Part shown: positions 1-9,900 of the stretch, piece after piece
Numbering within the stretch: position 1 is the first letter of the stretch
Layout: each line of letters opens with the position of its first letter
Assembly (NCBI RefSeq): GCF_902148855.1
Contig: NC_043957.1
Span: 18,750,678-18,814,677 of the forward strand
DNA length: 64,000 nucleotides
Direction: 5' to 3'
DNA from: Sphaeramia orbicularis
Taxonomy: Eukaryota; Chordata; Actinopteri; Kurtiformes; Apogonidae
Notes under the pieces: model-generated
The model's database searches: none
Told to the model about the DNA's origin: nothing
Seen by the model: only the letters and a program-made list of their open reading frames with translations
Program-made: the position numbers and the translations under genes

Positions 1-210
1 AAGAAAGGAAATAAAGGACCCACCTGAAGTTCAGGAAGTAGTGGGGCTGTGCATAGAGTCCATTGTTGTCAGTAGTGGGAATAAAACTAAAATGTTCATT
101 TTACTCAAACATAAATAAATAAATAAATGATCAAATCAGAGAAAGTGATCATCTTGCAGTGGTCTCCTATTTTTTTCCATAGCTGTATATTAACTCATGG
201 TATACATTAC

Positions 211-376
211 CTTTAAATTCAATGGCATTTTTAATGTGGACCTGTAGGTAACACTGAAGCCTCGATAGTTTGGATGGCTTGTAATAGGGGCAAAGTGGAC
301 AGTGAAAAAGTTTACAACACATCGTGCAGCGCGTGATGGGAAGGTTTCCAGGTGTAGAAATAATGGAATGATGCAT
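211..376 (-). CDS. Exon 2 of an unidentified minus-strand gene, C2CH finger
   Basis: The exon starts with ATG directly after a good acceptor (pyrimidine-rich tract ending in gtcgtag) and ends at a gtaatg donor after one base of a codon, so 55 codons are read. The peptide has a finger-like pattern CPLC, twelve residues, C, four residues, H (C2CH rather than C2H2), followed by IKNAIEFK. Fish genomes have many uncharacterised proteins with a similar cysteine-rich start followed by a VHxxNAxxF-like stretch; that resemblance is from memory. The function is not known to me. The next exon should start with two bases of a split codon; a possible donor (ttcag then gtgggt) near position 24 may end it, but I could not find an open reading that fits. 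The gene runs off the left edge. Confidence 0.5.
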
Positions 377-708
377 CTACGACAGAGACAAAAATATATC
401 TTATAGTTATAACAAACTTCAGCAGTAATAAAACAATATCGTAGTCAGCAGAGTCTTTGGATCTACATTGTTTTATACCGAACAGTCTGAATGATGTACA
501 ATATTTAGGTTTTCTTGAACTACTAATAACCAAAGTGAGCATTCATCTAGGGCAAATGCAGACATTTGCTCCTCTTGTATAAAGTCCTTAGATTAATGTT
601 CAGCTCACTGTTAACTCCACATCATAAGGAAGATTTAGGAAGAGCAAACACAAACATATTAGTACTACAAGCTAACGTTAGCCACCATTGATGGAACTAA
701 TAACTTAA

Positions 709-1836
709 CCCTTTCATGCATGAATTATGAGAACTTTAATCAAGATTTTTTTTCCCAAGTGTTTTTATTCCTCTTTAGGCGTTAAAAAAAAAAACAAAAA
801 AAACAATGCGATTGAAAACATTTTTATGAACCTATTTTTCATGGAGTTGCAAAAATGTCCACTCAGCTGGACATCATGCGTTTAATTATTGAAGCAAAGA
901 CGCATGTATGTACTGATATACTGTGTGAAAACTATGAAATAAAAACATTTTAATGCTGCTAATCTGATGTTTTCTCACATTTAACATACTCTAAAACTAG
1001 TTATTTCTCACTTCATAATATGCAAAAAAAAAACATTGTTGTTAACCCTTTCATGCATACTGGTCACTCCAGTGGACAGTTCTTCTCCAGCTGTTCTCTT
1101 GTATATTCACGGGTTTGGTTGTTTTAGTTCCATATCAGCCAACACAGTGAACTCTTATGCATCATCTCATACACTGCCACTGACAACATTACTGTAACTT
1201 TGCTGTTCTTGATAAACCTGATCTAACATGTTTGAATGTAAATCAATTGTTTGTTATTGTTATTAGACTGTAAATAACAAGAAAAAGTTTTTTTTTTTGC
1301 ATATTATCTCCATGAAGTGAATAATGACCAGTATTAGAGTATGTTAAAATGTAAGAAAAGATCAGATTAGCAGCATTAGAATGTTTTTACTTCATAGTTT
1401 TCACAGAATACCAGTAAATGTATGTGTTTCTTTGCTTCAAAAATTAAACACATGGTGTCCAGCTTAGTGGACATTTTTGCAACTCCATGAAAAATAGATT
1501 CATAGAAAAATTCAATTGCATTGTTTTTTTCACACCTAAAGAGGAATAAAAACAATCAGGAAAAATTTTTTGACTAAGGTTCTCATAATTCATGCATGGA
1601 AGGGTTAATTACAGTCTAATAACAATAACAAGCAATGGATTTACATTCAAACATGTTAGATCAGGTTTATCAAGAACAGCAAAGTTACAGTAATGTTATC
1701 AACGTCAGTGTATGAGATGGGGCGTAAGTGTTCACTGTGTTGGCTGATATGAAACTAAAACAACAAAACCCATGAATATACAAGAGAACAGCTGGAGAGA
1801 AACTGTCCACTGGAGTGACCACTGTGCATGAAAGGG
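709..1836. mobile_element. Outer TTAA-flanked piggyBac-like MITE, split by an inverted copy
   Basis: Ends read CCCTTTCATGCA and TGCATGAAAGGG, flanked by TTAA on both sides (705-708 and 1837-1840), the target choice of piggyBac elements. The left half (709-1041) and right half (1609-1836) are separated by a second copy of the same family in opposite direction. No coding capacity is seen. A third copy lies at 55760-56286. Confidence 0.8.
1046..1604. mobile_element. Inner TTAA-flanked MITE, inserted inverted into its own family
   Basis: Its ends have the same 12-bp termini as the outer copy and it is flanked by TTAA (1042-1045 and 1605-1608). Its reverse complement aligns to the outer copy's two halves in order, so the pair has the order A, B, A', B'. 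This makes two long self-complementary blocks that could fold into large hairpins. Confidence 0.8.
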
Positions 1837-1995
1837 TTAATTACTAAAACACAGCAAGTAGCCTATTCTCAACTAACATGCAGTAACATTGCGACACATA
1901 CATTTACACATTTTAATTAAAACGTAAAATAATTTCGCAGAATATAAACATTTAGGCCTTTTTACTTATTTGGACAGAGCAGATATGCCACTCAC

Positions 1996-2120
1996 CTTTA
2001 CAAGGTGTACTATACATGCAAGTTTAAGCATAGGACCTCCTCGTTTTCAAAGGAGACGTCATTACATCATGCGTCTGACGTAAACTGTGTAATTTCTGGT
2101 CTGACAGCGGAAGTTGCAGG
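1996..2120 (-). promoter_or_regulatory. Putative non-coding first exon and promoter of the left-edge gene
   Basis: On the minus strand this stretch ends in a strong donor (aaag then gtgagt) and is followed by the exon at 211-376, whose start codon is its first triplet; so this would be an untranslated first exon. It is richer in CpG than its surroundings. An ETS-like core (GCGGAAGTT near 2107) and a CRE-like TGACGTAA (near 2077) are visible on the plus strand. Transcription start is not defined. Confidence 0.35.
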
Positions 2121-2299
2121 ACAGGGACTCCACAGTGGAGATCCTGTAGGCAGACTTCTCTTGCTCCAGGAGGATGTGTTTGGGACATTTTGTTTTTAAG
2201 GAACTTTATTTAGACCTGTACTTAGTTACATAAAAGTAGCTGTTTCTGCCAAGGAGTATACACATATAAATAATTTTTTAAAAATTAAGACATAAATTA

Positions 2300-2712
2300 T
2301 ATATTTATTATTAGATCATTTTGTTTTGGTGATCTGGTTCTCCAAAGAATATTCTACTGTTAACTGGATGAGTCATGGAGACACCATCTCCTGGGTCTTC
2401 AAACAGCTGCAACACGACTCTTGGCAGAGCATCAAACACTACTGCATATTCTCTTGGTGTAATTGGCATTTTACATTTAGACAGGAATTCATTATACATC
2501 AGTCATTGTCCATCAGCATTAATGACTTGTTTGACCAACATAATACCTTTGCCAACCCATTTATTCATAAAATAGGGATGCATTTTATATAGAACATTCC
2601 TGTTATTCCATATGCAATAATTTGTTAGTAAATATATATAGATTAGTTTCCAGGCCATCAGAGCTTGCTTATGAAATTTTGCTAGGTAATTTATCAATAT
2701 TATAATCACATT
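2300..2712 (-). mobile_element. L1-clade LINE fragment (ORF2 C-terminal part)
   Basis: Minus-strand reading gives two overlapping pieces typical of fish L1/Tx1-type ORF2 C-terminal regions: a FHKQALMAWKL and IWNNRNVLYK stretch (about 2650-2560), a WVGKGIMLVKQVINADG stretch (2545-2505), then in another frame KMPITPREYAVVFDALPRV (near 2470-2415). Frame changes and stops show it is decayed. The reverse-transcriptase core is not present. Confidence 0.7.
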
Positions 2713-3834
2713 TAAGCAGAAACATAAGACCTCTCATGAAGTGGAACACGTTTAGGAAAAGTGTTCCAAATATTATCTTTTTCTCCTATTAGGTCGGTTA
2801 ACTATTTAACTTTGAACGTATTATTTAATGTTTCAAAACTTAGTACCTCCAGACCACCATTATGTTTCTGTTTGGGACATTCTGCTGCTGCTGCTCAGAC
2901 TGCTGACATAGGTTCTGGGCATGTGCAGTTGGTCTGGGGTTAGGTTGACAGACAAGTTAGGAAATCTCAGATCAGCCCATTAATACATGTGGGTCGACTG
3001 TTGGTTGACGGGCCAATTCCCTCCCATGCCAAAAATATACAATGGTGGTAAAACATTTTGTTCACCTCATGCATTTGTGATATATTGTATTAAGAATCAC
3101 TCTTAATCAATTTTTTGTTCATTTGGGTTGTGAGGAAATATCAGATTTTGTTTCTAGCCTAAAAAATTTAAGAATTGCTGCTATATAAATACACTGTTTT
3201 TATTATCATCCCTGTTTACAATAATAATGTTGAAATAGCGTGAAATAGTTTAATCTTTATTGTATATCTTGCCTTGCTCTGGTTCTCCATTTCCAGTGTG
3301 GAAAAAATAAAGGATTATCTTATCTTATAAAGTATTAGTACAATAAGAATGAGAAAGGCAACACATTTCTGAAAAATGTCTGTATTCCATCAACATGGAT
3401 TTTAAAATAACAAGAATATTGTGCATAATTATTAACATTAAGTATTAGTATTTGGCATGCAGGATACAAAGGCACTCAATTGAACAGATGGGCTACTGGA
3501 GAGGAGTTAACATAAAATAACATGATTACAAAACATAAATACAACAAGACAACACAGTAAGCATCCCATATTATTTTTGGCAACTCACACCAACTCTGTA
3601 GCACTAATTTTAAGACATAGAAACCGTCTCAGTCGAAGGTGGGAGGAATAGAAGGAAGAAAGAATAACCGTTTACTGTAATATTTAAACACTGTTAACAA
3701 CAAAAAATACAGAGGTGCATTGCATTCACTAAAGAAAAAATAAATTAGCCATTCTATCTCATAGTTAGAATACCATTATTTGTCAAGTGCAAAAAATGCT
3801 GAATTTTAAATATAAATATATTGGTATGAAATAC
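2713..3834. other. Intergenic stretch with a LINE 3' tail, otherwise no gene
   Basis: No exon-like open frame or conserved motif is seen. Around 3240-3330 the sequence ends in a GTGTGGAAAAAATAAAGG block followed by TATCT repeats, which is the usual 3' tail of Rex1/CR1-type fish LINEs. The rest is AT-rich with nothing recognised. The last 13 bases (3822-3834) are the left target duplication of the Rex3 element that follows. Confidence 0.45.
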
Positions 3835-4757
3835 CTTTGTCACCGATTCTGTTCATAATTTTTATGGACAGAATTTCTAGGCACAGCCAGGGGGACGAGG
3901 GGGTCCGCTTTGGGGGCCTCCCAGTCACATCTCTGGTTTTTGCAGATGATGTGGTCTTGCTGAATTCATCAAGCTGTGACTTCCAGCTTGCACTGGGACA
4001 GTTCGCAGCCAAGTGCAAAAGAGCCGGGCTGAAGATTAGCACCTCCAAGTCCGAGGCCATGGTCCTAAGTTGGAAAATGATGGAGTACCCTCTACAGGTT
4101 GGAGAAGAGTTGCTGCCCCAAGTGGAGGAGTTTAAGTATGTTGGGGTCTTGTTCACAAGTGAGAGAAGGATGGAACAGGAGATCGACAGGTGGATCAGGG
4201 AAGCGTTGGCAGTAATGTGGACGCTGTACCGATCTGTTGTGGTAAAGAAGGAGCTGAGCCCAAAGGCAAAGCTCTCGATTTACCAGGTGATCTACATTCC
4301 TACCCTCACTTATGGTCATGAGCTGTGGGGAGGGACCAAAAGGACAAGATCACAGATACAAGCGGTAGAAATGAGTTTTCTTCGCAGGGTGGCGGGGTTC
4401 TCCCTTAGAGATAGGGTGAGGAGTTTGGCCACCTGGGAGGGGCTCAGAGTAGAGCCACTGCTTCACCACATTGAGAAACCAGTTAAGGTGGTTCAGGCAT
4501 CTGGTCAGGATGCCTCCTGGCTGCCTCCCTCGTGAGGTGTTCTGGACATGTCCAACCAGGAGGAGACCCTGGGGCAGACCCAGGACACACTGGAAGGATC
4601 ACATCTCTTGGCTGGCCTGGAAACGCCTTGGAATCCCCCCGGAGGACCTAGAGGAGGTGGCCAGGGAGAGGGACATCTGGGCTTTGCTCAGGCTGATGCC
4701 CCTGCAACCTGGATGCAGATAAGCGGATGAAAATGGATGGATGGATGGATGGATGAA
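3835..4757 (+). mobile_element. Rex3 (RTE-clade) LINE, 5'-truncated insertion
   Basis: The plus-strand frame encodes the second half of an RTE reverse transcriptase: FADDVVLL carries the catalytic YxDD-type box (FADD), then TSKSEAMVL, EEFKYVGVLFTSE and LTYGHELW, followed in a shifted frame by RWFRHLVRMPPGCLPREVF. The 3' end is a GGAT/GATG repeat, the known tail of Rex3. A perfect 13-bp duplication (TGGTATGAAATAC) flanks it at 3822-3834 and 4758-4770, which shows target-primed insertion with 5' truncation. One frameshift near 4470-4500 separates the two ORF parts. Confidence 0.92.
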
Positions 4758-4984
4758 TGGTATGAAATACAAGGAATACTAAATCCAATAAAGAAAGATT
4801 TGCCTAGTTTGTTCACCATAGTTTTGAAATTTGGAGGCACTAGGTCACAATGATGCTAATGGAAAAACTGCAATCATCTATTCAGATATGTAGTTACAAA
4901 TAAATTAATCACACATTAGTAATCAAAAGCTATAATTACTAACGTGTAATGAACTTACCAGATATTATTACTTCACTAGACAAA

Positions 4985-5870
4985 AACTTTAATTAGCGTA
5001 GGTGGTGTGTGTTTTAGGCAGCTGAAGGAGTGTGCTATCAAAATGTGTGAACCCCTCACACAGGGGGACAGTAATGAGCAGCACTGGTGCTCCACAGGGA
5101 CCTGTTTTGGCTCCCTTCCTGTTCACACTGTACACAGTGGACTTTAAGTACAACTCTGAATCCTGTATCATCCAGAATTATGTACATACATGCCCTGTGG
5201 TGTGTATCAGACATGGACAGAAAGAAAGGGTTCAGAGAATAGGAACCTGACCAAAGCTATCAGTGAAGTTTAGAAAAAAAAAAAAAAGGCCTCCTAATAA
5301 GCACCCCCAAAACCAAAGAAATGGTCATGGATTTCATAAAATCACGTGGTGGATACATTAACAATATACCAACATACAACTATCTTGAAATGCATTTGAA
5401 CAACAAGATGGAGGGGTCCTCAAACACAGATGTACTGTGTTGAAAGTGACAGATTACTATTTCTTGCAGGGACGTTTTACCAACTGGTCAAGGAAAGTGT
5501 GCTTTTCTATGATGCAATCTGCTGGGGCGGGACCATCAAACACAAAGACGCCAAGTCGGCTGGTGTTGGGAAAGCAGAGGAGCTCACAGAAGGCTCTGGT
5601 GGAGCCATGTACAATTCATAAGGAGGAGGACATCATGGACAATTGAAATTACACTTCACCACAATCTAATCAACCTGCAGTAGACGAATCACCTCATTGC
5701 CCTGGAGGACTGAGCATTACAGAAAATCCTTCATCCTCATTGCCATTAGACTTTGACTCTTGAACTGCTTTAATCAGATTTACTGTCTACATTTCTACTC
5801 ATCACAATGCTTATTCCTTAAATATCACTGCTGGTGAACAGTGAATAGTGTATGAGCAAGCAGAGGGGCT
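4985..5870 (+). mobile_element. Decayed Rex1/CR1-like LINE fragment
   Basis: The piece STGAPQGPVLAPFLFTLYT (5080-5140) matches the reverse-transcriptase region STGAPQGTVLSPFLF common in Rex1/CR1-like fish elements. Further along, STPKTKEMVMDF (5305-5335) and, near 5340-5420, a remnant of the YLGVHLNNK motif follow. Around 5560-5770 the sequence reads like the C-terminal tail (RRSFLPxAIRL-type). Many frame changes; no end repeats found. The element is old. Confidence 0.7.
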
Positions 5871-6179
5871 GCTATAATCTGTTAACATGAACATCAACAG
5901 AACAGGTGTGAGGTAATCTGTGAATTCTGGGCTTTAGAGAATGAATGACGTTAATCTCAATTTCAAATAAGAGGCCTTTTCGCCCCCTAAAAAAACTCCA
6001 TGTTGTGTAGCGAAGATTGATAATTAGGCTTAAATTCTGTCATAATTACCAGATTACGAGCTCTTTTGCCAAACATATGAGATAAGAATGTCATATTCAC
6101 AAGATAAGGCATCTAATTAGTTTATCTTTAATGAATGCAACATGGTTCTGTAAATAAAAAGGTGTCCACAGTCCAACCC
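5871..6179. other. Intergenic; 3' end of the zinc-finger gene
   Basis: No coding signal. On the minus strand an ATTAAA hexamer (6127-6132) lies about 50 bases past the stop codon of the zinc-finger gene and could be its polyadenylation signal. Confidence 0.4.
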
Positions 6180-6961
6180 TCAGATGTCCACCCTGGCCTG
6201 TTGCTTTGGTCTGCCGAGCTGTCTGGTTGGCCCAATGCGTCTTCCGGCGTGCGTGCGCTGATGCTGCCGTAGTCCCTGGCGATAGATAAAGCTCTTCCCA
6301 CACTCGCCACATTCGTAGGGTCTCTCTCCAGTGTGAAGTCTGTGGTGCACCTTTAGCTCCTCAGCTCTGGAGTAACCTTTCCCACAGACACTGCAGATGA
6401 ACGGCCTGTCTTTCATGTGGGTCTGATAATGTGCTGTTAGGTACGAGTTGATCCGAAATGTCTTCCCACAGATGGAGCATGCAAACGGCCTCTCCCCTGT
6501 GTGTTGCATCTCGTGGAGTTTGAGAGAGGAGGCGGTGTGAAAGCCTCTGCCACACTGTGAGCACAGGAAAGGCTTCTCCCCTGTGTGGATCCGCTGGTGT
6601 ATCTGGATGTAGCTCTCATTGATAAACCTCTTCCCACAGTCAGGGCATGAGTACGGCTTCTCCTTCACATGAGTTTTCAAATGTTCTTCCAGCTTGTCTT
6701 TGTCATTGAACTGGATGCTACATCGACGGCAGAAAAGCAGCTGTGATCCACTGTACCTGACTCTGTCTGGTTCAGCAGATGTTTCGGAATGTGTAGTAAT
6801 GTGATGAGCTTGTAAAGCAGACTGACTCTCATAGTCTTTCCCACATTCCAGGCAGCGCAACGATGTCCTGATCCTGGACTCTCCTGGCAGAGACTTCAAG
6901 TATTCTGAGAGTTCTGATGCTATAGGATTCGCCTCATCATAATCCTGAGCTCCTTTATGAC
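6180..6961 (-). CDS. Last exon of the zinc-finger gene: seven C2H2 fingers
   Basis: The acceptor is ctgttaag; the exon opens with two bases completing the split codon. Seven C-x2-C...H-x3/4-H fingers follow, beginning with [54 protein letters not shown] and CGECGKSFI. The first linkers are divergent (the first His pair is spaced by four), the later ones are canonical TGEKP/TGERP, so fingers 3 to 7 should bind DNA as a continuous array. The stop is at 6182-6180 after a short [10 protein letters not shown] tail. Confidence 0.93.
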
Positions 6962-9900
6962 CTTAACAGAGAGAAGATAAGAAAAATTCTGTTATTTTTC
7001 AGGTGACTTTCTCTCTATCTTCGGCCTTTAGATTCAATAACAGCTGCCTTAAAAAGCTATTCTGATTTGACTCTGAAGATGGATTTTCAATTTTAAAAAA
7101 TGCAGCTAATTCCCTGGCAAAATCTGAAACAAACAAAATGTGTTTTACAAATGGCCTGCGACTCAATACAAAAACACTTTGGTTTCCAAATACAAACTAT
7201 CAATACAACACTAATGCTAAGACTTATTTTGTTTTTCTTTGCATTGCTGGCCACAAAAATAGCTCCATACTGGTATTTCAGTCTATATTATACATATGGT
7301 AACTTTAACAGCCTCCTGCCTCAAATCCAGTCTCCATTTTAGTTGTTGCTGAGAAGTGGGGGTGTGGTCTTATCAGGAAGACTGACTCACACCTGAATTC
7401 CTGAGCAGGCTTCACTATAGGGACTATAGGTAGGAACTTCGGGGTACAAGGGGGAGGCGGGGGTACAGGAATGTTCTATCACTCGTCCCTCTTGGATATC
7501 GTGTCTCCACTGCAGTCAGGCCCACTATAATAAGCTAATTAATTGCAATTATTGCGTGACCGTTTTGGATATAGAATGCAAGCAGTGCTTGCACATCTGT
7601 GCTGGTCCACTTATCACCAACATTCCTTCAGGTTATAAAATTTGTTAATACTCCAGAAATCTATTTCCTACTCATCTTCTCCAGAGCTTTAAAAGTGCTA
7701 CTTGTTTCCTATCCTGCTCTGGGCCCACCTGATCAGTTTTACGTAAATGTTTAAGCTCCACCCAGGGGTTTTCAGGGCCGTTTGGAGTACCTACCCCCGA
7801 GCATGGACTCAATTATGCCATGTTTCCACTATGTCGTACCGACTCAGCTCGACTCGACTCGACTCGGCCTTTTTGTTTTTCCATTACATAAGAGGATGTG
7901 GCATCTGGTACCCGGTACTAGTTTTTTGGTATCTACTCCACCAAGGTTCCAAGAGATACTAAAATGTGACGTCTAAACACTGCACACCCCTGATTGGTTA
8001 GAGAGTTGTCTCTGCGTCAATGCGTCATGTACGTCATTGTGCAGCGACCCGCCATTTTTTTAAAAACAGATGCGGAAGTTTACAGTAAATATACCGGTAG
8101 GTTAATCCACATGATGACAGCCTGCAAAACTACACCATGGTCGGTTGAGGAGATTCAGACATTTCTGTCATTGGTGGTAGATGAAAAAATTCACTGTGAG
8201 CTTGACGGCACAACGCAATGAGCGAGTTTATCAGCAACTCTCTGAGCAGATGACACAAAGTTACACGCTGTGTCGCTATGACGTCTGGGTACTCTAAAAT
8301 CAGTAGTATCCTTTGATGGAAACGGTCTCTAGGAGTAGTACCTGGTACCCGAGTCAAGTCGAGCCGAGTCAAGTTGAACCAGTTTCACGTAGTGGAAACA
8401 TGGCATTAGACCCCATAAAGGTTCCTGTAATTTGATCCCCAGGGGCAGTTCCTGCTGTGGAGATGCGCACCAATGGCTTTGCCCCCATAAAACTACCCTG
8501 AAGTTCCTGTAGTGGAAACAAGGCCTTACACTGTATGTAGAGAGGCCAGAGCACGCAATCTCTCTCTCTTTCCTAGGTTGCTGGCTTGGTTTGTCAGTTT
8601 AACTTGGTTGATTTGGCTTATGTTCTCACACTCTCACACAGATCCACATATCTACATAATACACTCACTACTGATGATCTGTTAATCTAACTTTCTTATT
8701 TAATTTCTTAAATAAATTTACTGATATTTGTGGGATCTCCTCCTTTTTGTCCATCCTCTGAGCCAACTTGTGACAAAACATATTATGCAGTGGTTGTATA
8801 ATTATTCTCACCTAAGTGGACTTTGTAGTGCGTTTTGAGATTTCCCTTCTGGTTGAAGCCTCTGCCACAGATGGAGCAGTTGTAGGGTTTCTCTCCTGTG
8901 TGAATCAGCTCATGTCTCTCCAGTTTGTAGGCATGAGGGAACTCTTTACCACAAACTGAGCAGTGGTAGTCAATCTTCTCTTTGGGCTTCTTTAGGAGTT
9001 CAGGAGGTATTTCCACTGGTATACGAACCATCTTTCTGCCAGGTCGTTTCTTCCCTGTGTGGGAAAACAGGAATAAAGAGTTGTTGATTTCATCCTTACC
9101 AAAGGGGCTTCTAGATTCAGTATCTGTCCAGGTTGACAGACAAATGCTACATTTAGTTACTAACTGAAGTGGTTTAACTCAGGGATGTTACAGTATCTGT
9201 TATAGTATCTATGGGTCATTCAGTTTCTTTACATGTTAACTCACTAATGTTACTTAACATTATGAAGTAGCTCACTGAAAATACAGTCTTTTATTCACCA
9301 CTGTTAATAATATATTTTTATTAACTACATCATTGTCAAGCGTCTGAGCCTCACAAACACACAGCTTCTCATTTATACAGATGACATCATAGCACATATC
9401 CAGCATATAAATAAGAGAAATATTTCAGGAGAGATACTTTGTGTAGTTAATCAATGAAACAAAAAAAACCCCATAAAAGACAAGTAATGATTCTCTGTTT
9501 CACCATTTCTTCTTCACTGTAATTACCCAGCCTTACCCTCCTCCTTTGTCATCCAGACCATCAAGCAGCCACAGCCACTGTTTTAGTACTACTGTTTCTT
9601 ACTGTTTTGGTAGTAATCACATTTGTCTGTAGTTTGACAAATAAACTTTTAATAATATTCAGTGGCAGCTGGTGCTGAACAAGTCTTGGGGGCTTAAGAT
9701 AAGAACACAGCAATCATGTACTGATGTCCAGACTGATGGCTTTTGATGGTCAGTGAGCAGATTATGGCGTTAATATGGCATAAGCCTTTGATTTTAATGT
9801 ATGACTACCCTTTGTCTGCATTTTAGTTAAAAAAAAAAAAAAGTGAGATCTGATCATGAGTGGTCACTCCAGACGTATGTGAAGAGACCCAGATGTGAAG

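Noticed and set aside
709-1836. Possible CRISPR-like or regularly spaced repeats
   Set aside because: The repetition is explained by two nested inverted TTAA elements; no short direct repeats with unique spacers exist.
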